Assembly: GCA_964537245.1 (NCBI GenBank) | Contig: CAZHZL010000001.1 | Coordinates: 11,293-75,292 of the forward strand | Length of the DNA stretch: 64,000 nucleotides | Direction: 5' to 3' | DNA from: UMGS1840 sp964537245 | GTDB taxonomy: Bacteria; Bacillota; Clostridia; UMGS1840 | Shown: positions 50,038-59,233 of the stretch, piece by piece | Numbering within the stretch: the stretch's first letter is position 1 | How the letters are laid out: each line of letters opens with the position of its first letter | The notes under the pieces: model-generated | Told to the model about the DNA's origin: nothing | What the model saw: only the letters and a program-made list of their open reading frames with translations | Databases searched by the model: none | Made by a program: the position numbers and the translations under genes

Positions 50038-51596
50038 TGTATAAGGTTGGAATAGATATTGGCGGAACCAAAATTAATATGGGACTTTTTGAAAAAGAAA
50101 GTAAAAAGCTTATCGCAAATAAAAAAGCTTATATCACAGAGATAGAAGACTTATCATTATATATTAAAGAAACGCTTACAGAACTTTGTATTGAAAATAA
50201 TATAAATATAAGTCGAATAATATCAATAGGAATAGGAATTCCCGGAACTGTGAGTGCTGATGGAAAGAAAATATTAAAAGTACCGAATATCAGTATACTT
50301 TCAGATGATATTACAGTTGATTTTGAAAGCACATTAAAAATTCCTGTAAGATTTGTCCAAGATTCAAGAGCGGCAGCGTGGGGAGAATATCTGTGTGGAG
50401 GCGGAAAAGGTTCAAATTCTGTTGTATGCGTAACTCTTGGTACAGGTATAGGCACTGGTGTTGTGATAGATGGCAAAATTTATTCCGGAGCACTTGGCTG
50501 TGCAGGAGAACTCGGGCATCTTCCTACTGTAGAAAACGGAAGAAAATGTGGCTGTGGAAAAGTGGGATGTTTAGAAAAATACTGTGCCGGCGGTGGACTT
50601 GATATAACTGCAAAAGAAATTTTGGGTGATAATAAAGCTTCATCGGACCTTTTCGAAGCTGCAAGAGGTGGAAATGAAAAAGCAGTGAAGGCAATTGAAA
50701 ATGCAGTTAAAATGCTTGGAGCAGGACTTGTTTCCGTAATAAATCTTATGTCGCCTGATTGTCTGTTATTCAGTGGTGGCTTGAGTGAACAGGAAGAAAT
50801 GTATCTTAATCCTATTATCGCTTACATAAAAGAGCATTGCTATGTGACAGATAAACTTCCCACAATAAAAAGAGCTGAGCTTGGAGATCTTTCACCCCTT
50901 TACGGTGCAGCATTTATACCAATGCCAGTAAAAAGAAGACCTGTTCTTTCAGCTTCAATAATGTGTGCAGATATTCTTAATATGAAAGTAGCTCTTGACG
51001 AAATAAAAGAAGCGGGAATTGAGTATCTTCATTGCGACATTATGGATAATCATTTTGTTCCAAACCTTATGATGCCAATGGAATTTTTGAATAAACTAAG
51101 ACCTGCAACAGATTTGCCATTCGATTTTCATATTATGGCAGAAAATCCCGAAAGTATAATTGAAAAGCTTGAAATAAGGGAAAATGACATTATTTCTGTT
51201 CATTATGAAAGTACCGTTCATCTTCAAAAGGCAATTACATTCATAAAAGAAAAAAAAGGAAAGGCATCAGTTGCAATAAACCCGGCAACCCCCTTATGCG
51301 TGCTTGATGAAATTCTTTCACAGCTCGATATGATTCTGATAATGAGTGTAAACCCAGGCTTTGCAGGACAGAAAATATTAGAATCAAGCTTTGGTAAGGT
51401 AAGAAAAATGAGAGAAATGCTTAAAGAAAAAAATTTAGAGCATATACTTATTCAGGTAGATGGAAACTGCAGTTTTGAAAATGTACCAAAGATGTATGAA
51501 GCAGGTGCGGATATATTTGTGGTTGGGACATCAAGTGTGTTTAAAAAAGGAGAAACCATAAAAAAGGGAACAGAAAAATTATTGAGTTTATTGTAA
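50037..51596 (+). CDS. fused ROK sugar kinase and ribulose/allulose-phosphate 3-epimerase
   Basis: A 519-residue bifunctional protein. Residues 1-297 are a ROK kinase: GIDIGGTKINMG, the catalytic D109 (VQDSRAAAWGE), GELGH at 157-161 and the zinc motif CGCGKVGC (171-178). Residues 302-519 are a ribulose-phosphate-3-epimerase-type TIM barrel: LSASIMCAD, HCDIMD (332-337), FDFHIMAENP (362-371), MSVNPGFAGQ and the late VDGNCS. Together with RpiB this gives kinase, isomerase and 3-epimerase, the set AlsK-AlsI-AlsE of D-allose breakdown to fructose-6-P. ATG 50037 overlaps the rpiB stop. No break or frameshift is seen between the domains. Confidence 0.88.
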   Translation: MYKVGIDIGGTKINMGLFEKESKKLIANKKAYITEIEDLSLYIKETLTELCIENNINISRIISIGIGIPGTVSADGKKILKVPNISILSDDITVDFESTLKIPVRFVQDSRAAAWGEYLCGGGKGSNSVVCVTLGTGIGTGVVIDGKIYSGALGCAGELGHLPTVENGRKCGCGKVGCLEKYCAGGGLDITAKEILGDNKASSDLFEAARGGNEKAVKAIENAVKMLGAGLVSVINLMSPDCLLFSGGLSEQEEMYLNPIIAYIKEHCYVTDKLPTIKRAELGDLSPLYGAAFIPMPVKRRPVLSASIMCADILNMKVALDEIKEAGIEYLHCDIMDNHFVPNLMMPMEFLNKLRPATDLPFDFHIMAENPESIIEKLEIRENDIISVHYESTVHLQKAITFIKEKKGKASVAINPATPLCVLDEILSQLDMILIMSVNPGFAGQKILESSFGKVRKMREMLKEKNLEHILIQVDGNCSFENVPKMYEAGADIFVVGTSSVFKKGETIKKGTEKLLSLL

Positions 51597-51610
51597 AGGA
51601 GTAAAAATTT

Positions 51611-52447
51611 ATGAAAAAGCTTAAAGTAGGACTTCAGCTTTACTCAGTTCGAGACAAAATGGAAGTAGATATGGAAAAAACTTTAAAAGCGGTAAAAGAA
51701 ATTGGGTATGATTATGTGGAGTTTGCAGGTTATTTTGGAAAAACTGCTGAGGAAGTAAAAGCACTTTTAGATAAATACGAATTAGAATGTCCATCTGTCC
51801 ATCAGGGATACGAAGTGTTTATTGAGAATTCCGAAGAAAATATTAGATACTTAAAAACAATAGGAGCAAAATATTGTGCAATTCCATGGATGGGAATGGA
51901 AAAGCAAAAAGGAAATCCGGACTTTGAAAAAGCAGTTGAGGAAATAAGGACCGTAGCAAAGCTATTAAAAGATAAAGGTATACAGATGCTTTATCATAAC
52001 CACGATTTTGAATTTGAAGAGTTTGAAGGTAAATATCTTTTTGACTGGCTTTACGAATCTGTCGGCCTTGACTTACTTAAGCCTGAAGTGGATACATGCT
52101 GGGTGAAATATGCAGGTGAAGATCCTTGTGCTTATCTTGAAAAATACAGTGGACATATTGATATAGTACATTTAAAGGATTTTGTATGTAAAGAATTTGC
52201 AAATGGTCCGGTGTATGCATTAATAGATAATTCAGGAAAAGAAAACAAAACTGAAAATACAAAAGAAGATAGTAGTTTTAGGTTCAGGTATGTAGGGGGA
52301 GGATTCCAGAATTTTGAAGAAATCTTAGAGTCAGCAGAAAAAGCTGGAGCTGAATATGTTATCGTTGAACAGGATCAGTGGTATGATGATGACAGCTTAG
52401 TGCTTGCTAAAAAGAGCAGAGATTATTTAAAAAGCCTTGGAATTTAA
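51611..52447 (+). CDS. TIM-barrel sugar isomerase/epimerase
   Basis: A 278-residue xylose-isomerase-like TIM barrel. GLQLYSVRDKMEVDMEKTL, LYHNHDFEFEEFEG, EVDTCWVKYAG and DIVHLKDF are typical of the sugar phosphate isomerase/epimerase superfamily (AP_endonuc_2 fold), with metal ligands E, D, H. Relatives include allulose 3-epimerases and the 3-keto-glycoside epimerase YcjR of E. coli. Its place between two dehydrogenases recalls the ycj gene set. AAAGGAG precedes the ATG. Confidence 0.8.
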   Translation: MKKLKVGLQLYSVRDKMEVDMEKTLKAVKEIGYDYVEFAGYFGKTAEEVKALLDKYELECPSVHQGYEVFIENSEENIRYLKTIGAKYCAIPWMGMEKQKGNPDFEKAVEEIRTVAKLLKDKGIQMLYHNHDFEFEEFEGKYLFDWLYESVGLDLLKPEVDTCWVKYAGEDPCAYLEKYSGHIDIVHLKDFVCKEFANGPVYALIDNSGKENKTENTKEDSSFRFRYVGGGFQNFEEILESAEKAGAEYVIVEQDQWYDDDSLVLAKKSRDYLKSLGI

Positions 52448-52456
52448 GGAGAAATT

Positions 52457-53443
52457 ATGAAACAGATAATAATGGAAGGACCTAAGAAAAGTAAGATTAT
52501 TGAGGTGGAGATGCCAAAGATAAATGACAATCAACTTTTAGTGAAGGTTATATATACCGGAATGTGTCATTCAGAGTGGTATCCGTGGAGTATCGCAAAA
52601 GAAGGCGAAATATTTGGACACGAATCTGTTGGGGTTGTTGTTGATATTGGAAAGGATATAACCGATTTTTCAGTGGGCGACAGAGTAACAGGACTTGGTG
52701 GGGGTGGATACAAGGAATACATAGTTATGGATCCTAATAAGACTTTCAAGGTGCCGGATAATTTAAAAACAGAGGATGCAATTGGTGAACCGCTCGCCTG
52801 CATAATGAGTGTAGCAGAAAGAATTGATACAGGAAAAATAGGTGACCGTATAGCTATAGTAGGTTGCGGATATATGGGACTTGGACTTATTTCTCTATTA
52901 AAGGCAAGAGGCTATGCGGATATAATTGCGGTGGATAAAAGAAGAATTGCTTTAGAGAATGCAAAAAAATTTGGAGCAACCGAGACATATTTGCCTGAAG
53001 AACTGCCTGAAAATTACAAGTTAAACTGGGAAAACTGGGATAAACCTGATTTGACAAGAGATGGTCACACAACTGATATATTTAATATAGGATTTAAAAA
53101 TGTTGTTGAATTTACAGGAACAGAAGATGGGCTTAAGCTTGCAGGCGACATGGTAAGTGCACATGGAACATTGGGCGTAGCAGGATACCATAATGATGAT
53201 TTAAGAACACTTGATTTTAAGCTTCTTAATATGAAAGCAATAAAAATGTTCAACTGTCACGAAAGAAGAATAGAATACGAGGCAACATTGGTGGAACGTG
53301 CGTTAAAGCTTTTATCAAGTGGACAGTGGAAGTTTACTGGCGTTACTAATCATATATACTCTGCAGAAGAATTTGACAAGGCAAATTATGATATGGAATG
53401 CCATAATAATAATTTTATAAAAGGTGTCGTTGAATTTAAATAG
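52457..53443 (+). CDS. medium-chain zinc alcohol/sugar dehydrogenase
   Basis: A 328-residue paralogue of the enzyme at 48550. It has TGMCHSEWYPW, FGHESVG, EPLACIMS and the NAD loop IVGCGYMGLGL. The structural zinc cysteines are again missing. Sequence between the copies has diverged well beyond recent duplication, so they probably act on different alcohol positions or in opposite directions. AAGGAG precedes the ATG, 9 bases after the TIM-barrel gene. It ends the operon. Confidence 0.85.
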   Translation: MKQIIMEGPKKSKIIEVEMPKINDNQLLVKVIYTGMCHSEWYPWSIAKEGEIFGHESVGVVVDIGKDITDFSVGDRVTGLGGGGYKEYIVMDPNKTFKVPDNLKTEDAIGEPLACIMSVAERIDTGKIGDRIAIVGCGYMGLGLISLLKARGYADIIAVDKRRIALENAKKFGATETYLPEELPENYKLNWENWDKPDLTRDGHTTDIFNIGFKNVVEFTGTEDGLKLAGDMVSAHGTLGVAGYHNDDLRTLDFKLLNMKAIKMFNCHERRIEYEATLVERALKLLSSGQWKFTGVTNHIYSAEEFDKANYDMECHNNNFIKGVVEFK

Positions 53444-53482
53444 AAATAGCGTTTGAATTTATTATAAACTTTGATGCACAAG

Positions 53483-53597
53483 GGAAAGCCTTCCGGAATA
53501 ACATTTTAATTGTGGTTAAGCTTATCAGCAGGCTTTTAAAACGGGAGTGTGAAATCCCTCTTAGCTACCCGACTGAGAGGGCGATTAGTTTCGCCCT
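53483..53597 (+). other. multi-hairpin noncoding segment, possible transposon-end or omega-RNA remnant
   Basis: Hairpins in series: GGAA/TTCC (53483-53494), GGGA/TCCC (53543-53558) competing with CCCTCT/AGAGGG (53556-53561 and 53576-53581), and AGGGCGA/TCGCCCT (53578-53584 and 53591-53597). The order recalls the structured 3' end of IS605-type elements, where TnpB guide RNAs and right ends lie, but no tnpB is present. The identity is a guess; the hairpins themselves are clear. Confidence 0.35.
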
Positions 53598-53642
53598 GCT
53601 CGATTTATTATATATTATTGCCTTCAAGAAAAGAATGTCTTT

Positions 53643-54632
53643 TTATTTCATAAATCTCATTGTCCAGGCTTGAAGCTTTAGTCTTTTTGAAAGATATTCA
53701 TCACCAAGAATAAAATCACGACAAGCCAGAAGTATATCGAAAATTGAAAGAGAAACAGGCTCTGTTACAGGGGAAAAATCTTTGCTAAGGCTGTTTTTAA
53801 GTAATTTTATATCAGATTTTTTAATTTTTCTTTCGCCTTCCTTCCTGACTTTATTTGCGAGCTCAGAATAACTTGTTATTTTGAAACGTTTATCTTTCTT
53901 TATAAGATTTATAAGTTTTTTTATATCGTTATAGTATTTTTCTGTTTGTTCCTTTGCATTCTTTCCATTCACCAAATCTGCAATTATTGCTTTTGTAGTA
54001 ATTTACAGAATCCAAAAATTCAGTAAATTCAGCCATATTAGGATGTGTGTACAGTACAGCGTGCTTTTTAGTGGCAAGAAAATTTAGCAGTTCGCGGAAA
54101 TCATCATCACTGTTTTTCTCAAAGAGTTCTTCCATATTATATGTATATTTTAATTGATAAATATTACAGTAAAAAACACCACTACCATCTTCGGTATCAC
54201 AAAAGGTGTCTGCTTAAAGCGGTATGCCCATATCGGAATAAGCATACATGGCAACATAGGACTTTTGATTTCCGGGAGGGCAGGCAACATATACAGGCTG
54301 ATTATCCGTAGCATTGTTAATCATACGCATTGATTCTGTTTCCTGCTTTAATAACTTGTCATATGCTTTATCAAAATCTTCAATGTCTGTGTATTCATTG
54401 ATTGTAGGGGGAAGAGAATGCCCATAAGAATGATTGCTGATTTCATGAAATTCGAGAGCGTCAATCACATCTTTACGCTTCCGGTTTTTTAATTGTTGTG
54501 CCAGAAGACCTACTATAAAAAGCCTCCTTTAATGCCTGCTTCTCTTAATATTTCCGCTTCTCTGTAAATGGCATCATTCGCAATATCGGATGTGAAATCT
54601 TCTTTATCAAAAGAAAATATAATATCAGTCAT
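53643..54632 (-). pseudogene. polysaccharide deacetylase pseudogene
   Basis: Three fragments join into one NodB-like protein: IIFSFDKEDFTSDIAND at the start, SNHSYGHSLPP (metal-binding H-x3-H motif) in the middle, and HAVLYTHPNMAEF near the end. Lesions: a one-base deletion in the T-run at 54517-54521 (frameshift), an in-frame TAA at 54214-54216, and a frameshift between about 53935 and 53980. GGAGG still precedes the ATG at 54632. An intact ancestor would have removed acetyl groups from a glycan. Confidence 0.8.
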
Positions 54633-54662
54633 TACATTCCTCCAAAGGTTATTTTTGTTTTT

Positions 54663-55220
54663 TTAAATTCCCAATAATTTTTTTGCATTCGTTGCAAATA
54701 TTTTTTCTTTCTCAATGTCTGTCAGCAAATTATCAAGTAAAACTCCCCCTATATACATTCCGGGATTACATGTTGGATAATCAGAACCAAAAAGAATTCT
54801 ATCGACACCAAAAGCATCTATTGCATGTCTTAACATACCGTATCTGAAAATACCGTAGCCGGATAAATCAAGATAATAGTTTTCGCTGTATTTCATACGA
54901 TCAACATGTCTCATAAACTCTGTGTACTCACCGGGGTGTGCAGCAACAAAAATCACACCGGGATGTTCCTTTACCATTTTATCCATTTCATCGTCACCCA
55001 TGGAATGTAAACTGACAATCATATTATGTTTTTAAGCACTATCCAGCAAAACAGAAAACTCCTCACAGGAATAGTCATTCCACCCATCCATGTAAGGAAC
55101 CAATTCACCAATCAGCTTTATGCCTTTTTGGTGCATGCGGTCAATCTCTTTTAAGGATTCTTCAACATAACCAGGATGAATATGGAAACCGGGAACATAA
55201 AAATCACAGTATTTTTGCAT
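54663..55220 (-). pseudogene. amidohydrolase pseudogene (N-terminally truncated, internal stop)
   Basis: The segments VPGFHIHPGYVEESL and LHSMGDDEMD...GVIFVAAHPG belong to the amidohydrolase_2 family. They are interrupted by an in-frame TAA at 55032-55034 (SA*KHN). The usual N-terminal HxH strand is missing upstream. FGSDYPTCNPGMYIGG is the normal C-terminal metal-site region. It is codirectional with the deacetylase pseudogene; both may come from one decayed operon. Confidence 0.8.
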
Positions 55221-55518
55221 ATTTTTCTATACTTTTTTATATTTTTAAAGGTCATTTGTCGTATGATTTGTCGTACAGATTCTTTAATAATATGTGAAAA
55301 TATGAATAACAAGTCTGTGTGTGATGTAAATTTAAAGATTCAGATTTAATGATAAACCACATAAGATATTAACTTTAAGCCACGACCCATGATCAAATGC
55401 CTTACTAACTATATATCTAATTTATGATGAGTATGATGTAACGTATCGTAGATGATAGAACTAAATTTTTTCAAATTAATTTTATATTTAATGTTGATTT
55501 TTAAAGTTAATTAACTAA
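55221..55518. other. AT-rich stretch without genes
   Basis: No open frame with a ribosome binding site and no strong hairpin was found. It probably contains the eroded 5' part of the amidohydrolase gene. Confidence 0.6.
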
Positions 55519-55553
55519 AAAGCAGTCGCAGAAAAATAATCTGTGGCTGCTTT
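55516..55553 (-). terminator. terminator of the nag operon
   Basis: Stem 55519-55531 with 55541-55553 (two G-T pairs) and, on the minus strand, a T-run at its foot, 10 bases after the nagA stop. Confidence 0.78.
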
Positions 55554-55562
55554 AGTGCGATT

Positions 55563-56720
55563 TTACAAAATAATTTCTCCGTTAATAATAGTTTTGCAGA
55601 TATTTATATCTTTATCAAAAATAACTATATCGGCGTCATAATCGGGAAGTATGTCACCGATATTTTTAAGACCAAGTATTTTTGCGGGCGTGGTCGAAGC
55701 CATTTTTACAGCGTCTGCAATTGGAACTTCTGCAAGCTGTACCATATTACGAACCAATCTGTCGCAGAAAGCTACGCTTCCTGCAAAGGCACTTCTGTCG
55801 GGCAACTTTGCAACTCCGTCTTCAATTATAACTTCAAGCCCGTCGTTAAGTCCTCCGAGAATACTTTTACCGTCAGGCATTCCCGCACCTCTCATTGAAT
55901 CGGTTATAAGTGCAATTTTGTCAGCCCCTTTTATTTTATATACGAGCTTTAATAAATCCGCAGGCAAATGTATGCCGTCTGCAATTATTTCTACCGTCAT
56001 ATCGTCATTAAGATATGCTTCTTCAACTATTCCTGCATATCGGAAAGCATTTTTACGGTGAACTGTGCTTGTGCAGGAATATAAATGCGTAACATGAGAA
56101 AATCCGTTTTTAAAAGACTTTTTAACAGTATCGCTGTCGGCGTCGCTATGACCTATACATGGAAGAACATTGTGATTTTTCATATATTTCCCAAATTCTT
56201 CCGAGCCGTTAAGTTCAGGCGCTCCTGTCCAGCGAATTATTGAGTCTGTCATAGAAATTATTTCTTCATATTCTTTTTTGTCAAAATCACGGATTTGATT
56301 TTCGTCCTGCGCACCTTTTTGAGAAGAAGCGAAATACGGTCCTTCTAAATGTATTCCAAGAAATTTTGCACCACTTGTATTGTCTTTTACTTTCTCAAAA
56401 ACTTCAATGGCTTTTTTCATACTTTCCTTTGTGCTTGAAGTAAGTGTGGGAACGATTGAAGTTGCACCGTGTTTCGCTACTTCTTTTGCTATTTCTCTGT
56501 ATGCTTCTTCTGTGCAGTCTAAAAAATCATAATTTTTAGCACCGTGAATATGTATATCAATAAAACCGGGAGCAACATATTTTTCCTGTGCATCAATTTC
56601 AATATCAAATTGAAGTGCATCATTCGTTACAGCTAAAATTTTTGTATCTTTTATATACACATCAGCTTTCACTTCTTTACCGTTGGTAATTACGATACCA
56701 TTACTTATTTTTGTAACCAT
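55563..56720 (-). CDS. nagA: N-acetylglucosamine-6-phosphate deacetylase
   Basis: A 385-residue metal-dependent amidohydrolase that makes glucosamine-6-P and acetate. Metal and catalytic residues are visible: H57/H59 (DIHIHG), E126 (HLEGPYF), H191 (GHSDAD), H212 (THLYS) and D274 (LITDSMRGAG). ATG 56720 is used, with TGAGGA upstream; a longer frame inside nagB is rejected. It lies 13 bases after nagB, and both belong to the operon of the two-component system. Confidence 0.94.
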   Translation of the reverse strand: MVTKISNGIVITNGKEVKADVYIKDTKILAVTNDALQFDIEIDAQEKYVAPGFIDIHIHGAKNYDFLDCTEEAYREIAKEVAKHGATSIVPTLTSSTKESMKKAIEVFEKVKDNTSGAKFLGIHLEGPYFASSQKGAQDENQIRDFDKKEYEEIISMTDSIIRWTGAPELNGSEEFGKYMKNHNVLPCIGHSDADSDTVKKSFKNGFSHVTHLYSCTSTVHRKNAFRYAGIVEEAYLNDDMTVEIIADGIHLPADLLKLVYKIKGADKIALITDSMRGAGMPDGKSILGGLNDGLEVIIEDGVAKLPDRSAFAGSVAFCDRLVRNMVQLAEVPIADAVKMASTTPAKILGLKNIGDILPDYDADIVIFDKDINICKTIINGEIIL

Positions 56721-56733
56721 AATAAAATTTTCC

Positions 56734-57486
56734 TCAAAGAAGCGAACTGCTATCTTTATCGCAGTATAATATTGAATTATCTTTTGTGCGAAGAATTGTT
56801 GCAGGACATTCTTCTGAAATTTCACCCTCTACGGTTCTTTTTACTGCATTTGCCTTTGTTGGAGCAGGAACAACGCAAAAATGATAATCAGCCGCCATAA
56901 GTGTTGGAATAGTAAGTGTTAAGGCGTATTTCGGTACATCTGAAAGCTTTTCAAAGCAACCGTCATTTACCTGCTGATTACGACAAACCTCGTCAAGCTC
57001 AACAGCTTTAACAATCTTTTCGTCATTGAAAAATGCAACGTGTGGGTCATTAAACGCAATATGACCGTTTTCTCCAATGCCCATAACAACTATATCGGCA
57101 GGATTTTCAGTAAGAAGTTTTGCGTATCTTTCACATTCCTCATCTGCTGTTGAATCAGGATTTATTAAATTTACACTCTTGAACGGCAACTTATCAAATA
57201 TTGCATTTTTTAAAAAGTTGCTGAAACATTGAGGTGCAGAAGCGTCAAGACCGATATATTCGTCCATGTGATAAGCATTTATTTTGCTCCAGTCAATTTC
57301 CTTATCTTCACATAAATAGTGAAGAACTTCATTCTGTGAAGGTGCCGCCGCAAAAATAATATTGATTTCTTCCTTTTTTGAGAGCAGGGAAGTGATGCAG
57401 TCTTTTATATCTTTAGCCGCATTTAACCCCATTTCATCTCTTGTTTCAAATGTTTTAACTTCTAATTTGTCTTTTTTAAAGTTCAT
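56734..57486 (-). CDS. nagB: glucosamine-6-phosphate deaminase
   Basis: A 250-residue isomerase/deaminase that turns glucosamine-6-P into fructose-6-P and ammonia. AYHMDEYIGL (D74) and GIGENGHIAF (H142) carry the general acid-base residues. It is slightly shorter than the E. coli enzyme and lacks the long allosteric C terminus, as in most Gram-positives. AAAGGAGAG precedes the ATG. It is 22 bases after the sensor kinase gene. Confidence 0.94.
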   Translation of the reverse strand: MNFKKDKLEVKTFETRDEMGLNAAKDIKDCITSLLSKKEEINIIFAAAPSQNEVLHYLCEDKEIDWSKINAYHMDEYIGLDASAPQCFSNFLKNAIFDKLPFKSVNLINPDSTADEECERYAKLLTENPADIVVMGIGENGHIAFNDPHVAFFNDEKIVKAVELDEVCRNQQVNDGCFEKLSDVPKYALTLTIPTLMAADYHFCVVPAPTKANAVKRTVEGEISEECPATILRTKDNSILYCDKDSSSLL

Positions 57487-57508
57487 TTTTATAGTTACTC
57501 TCCTTTAT

Positions 57509-59221
57509 TTATAGTTTTTCATTTATTATAGGCAATTTTACGGTTATTTCAGTTCCTGAGTTGTTGGAATTTATTGATACACCATAATCAACACCGTATA
57601 TGAGCTTGATTCTTGAATTTATATTTATAAGACCGATATGTCTTCCCTGAGTTTCTTTTTTCTTTGATAGGTTTTCATTAAGAATTTTAAGTTTTTCCTC
57701 TGTTATTCCCGGCCCGTTATCTGATATTTTAAAATATAAGTTATCATTTTTAATATATGCTTTTATTTTAATTTTACCTCTTTTTTCATCGGGTAATTCC
57801 TTTATACCGTGTGCAATTGCATTTTCAATTATGGGCTGCAAAATCATTTTCAAAGTATAAAATTTTTTTGCATTATATTCAATATCCCATTCAACATCAA
57901 ACATATATTCATTTTTTATAAGTTCAATTTCAAGATATTTTTCGGCATAGCCAAGCTCCTTTTGTACATTTGTCAGATAAGACCTGTTATCTATAAGCTC
58001 TCCGTATAATTCTGAAAGAAGATTAACAATTTTCATACTTCCCGTTACTTTTCCTGTTTCTTCGTATATAAGAGTATTAACGAGATTTAATGTGTTAAAA
58101 AGAAAATGTGGATTTATTTGCGATTGAAGTGCAGCTGTCTGAGAGCGTTCCAACGCAGATAAATTGAGTGCAAATTCTTGCTCCAATTTTTTTGTATAGA
58201 CGATTGTATTTAAAATATTTGTGTTTATATATGAAAGCTCGTCCTTTTGTATTTTGGGTGTAACTGTTGATGAATTTTCAAGTGTTGCCATAATTTCAGC
58301 TAAAGATTTATAAAATTTGACAGAAACCATATATGCAACTATAACTGTAAACAAAAGCGTAAAAATTATATATGGAATCGTGTTTTTTACTACAATCCCA
58401 AGCGAATGTGAAAATATATCAAGGTCGGTTGCTATTTTAAAGTCAACAGACTGTTTGTCAGTGCTTTTTCTTACCGATATTACATTTTTTTCATTAAGAT
58501 TCTTACCGTTAAATCTTGTTATAATATCGTTTGTTTCAGCATTTATAAAATAAAAAGCTGTAGTAGCATTTTTTATTCTGTAATTTGAAAATATATTTTC
58601 AAGCTTATCTTTATAAAGCTGTATAACAATAACACCGGGATATTTTGTATTGGTTGAAATATTATGGCAAATTGTTATATATTTTTCATTTTTATATTGT
58701 GTTTCAAAAACAAAATTTTCATTTTTTCCCTTTAACCTGCTGTATTTTTCATACCAATCCAAATCAGGAAAATTGTGAAGGTAATTGCTGTTAGCGGTAG
58801 AATGAACATAATTGCTGTTAGGGCAATATAAATAAATTTTTGCAATTAAGGAATTACCGGTAATGAAGTTGTTGGCAATTTTATGAAATTCGGATGCATT
58901 TCTCGTAATAATATAGGCATCTTCTTTTTCCAAATCTGCATATAAAAGAGATTTGCAATATGCATTATTGGAAATCTGCGCACTCATTCTGTTAATTTCT
59001 TCAAATGTTGTATTAATACTTGAAATGCAGGAATTGATACTGTAATTAAGTTCATTTGTTATCGCCTTTTTTTCGTTTTGATAGTTATTTATATATATAA
59101 AAGTATTAAGTATTATAAAAGGAACTATTGTTGTCAAAACAATAAATTTAAAATACTTAAAAAATATACTGTTAAATTTATATTTTGTGATTATATTCCA
59201 GAAAGGAATTTTGAATTTCAT
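57509..59221 (-). CDS. YesM-family sensor histidine kinase
   Basis: A 570-residue membrane kinase. TM1 near residues 25-46 and TM2 near 283-302 enclose an extracellular sensor domain rich in Y/N/S, suited to a sugar ligand. A HAMP-like segment leads to the His_kinase box SQINPHFLFNT with the phospho-acceptor H372, then the ATPase N box ENAIAHGIKEL and G box DNGPGI. ATG 59221 is preferred; a GTG at 59230 precedes it. The partner regulator ends 12 bases upstream. Confidence 0.92.
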   Translation of the reverse strand: MKFKIPFWNIITKYKFNSIFFKYFKFIVLTTIVPFIILNTFIYINNYQNEKKAITNELNYSINSCISSINTTFEEINRMSAQISNNAYCKSLLYADLEKEDAYIITRNASEFHKIANNFITGNSLIAKIYLYCPNSNYVHSTANSNYLHNFPDLDWYEKYSRLKGKNENFVFETQYKNEKYITICHNISTNTKYPGVIVIQLYKDKLENIFSNYRIKNATTAFYFINAETNDIITRFNGKNLNEKNVISVRKSTDKQSVDFKIATDLDIFSHSLGIVVKNTIPYIIFTLLFTVIVAYMVSVKFYKSLAEIMATLENSSTVTPKIQKDELSYINTNILNTIVYTKKLEQEFALNLSALERSQTAALQSQINPHFLFNTLNLVNTLIYEETGKVTGSMKIVNLLSELYGELIDNRSYLTNVQKELGYAEKYLEIELIKNEYMFDVEWDIEYNAKKFYTLKMILQPIIENAIAHGIKELPDEKRGKIKIKAYIKNDNLYFKISDNGPGITEEKLKILNENLSKKKETQGRHIGLININSRIKLIYGVDYGVSINSNNSGTEITVKLPIINEKL

Positions 59222-59233
59222 GGCATTCACCTC

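Noticed and set aside
53483..53597. Cobalamin-type riboswitch
   Set aside because: The conserved GCCACTG box is absent and the downstream genes are pseudogenes on the other strand.
55221..55518. Small RNA or gene in the AT-rich gap
   Set aside because: No promoter-terminator pair and no stable hairpin was visible.
55651..56061. 136-residue plus-strand frame
   Set aside because: It lies inside nagA on the opposite strand with no start signals.
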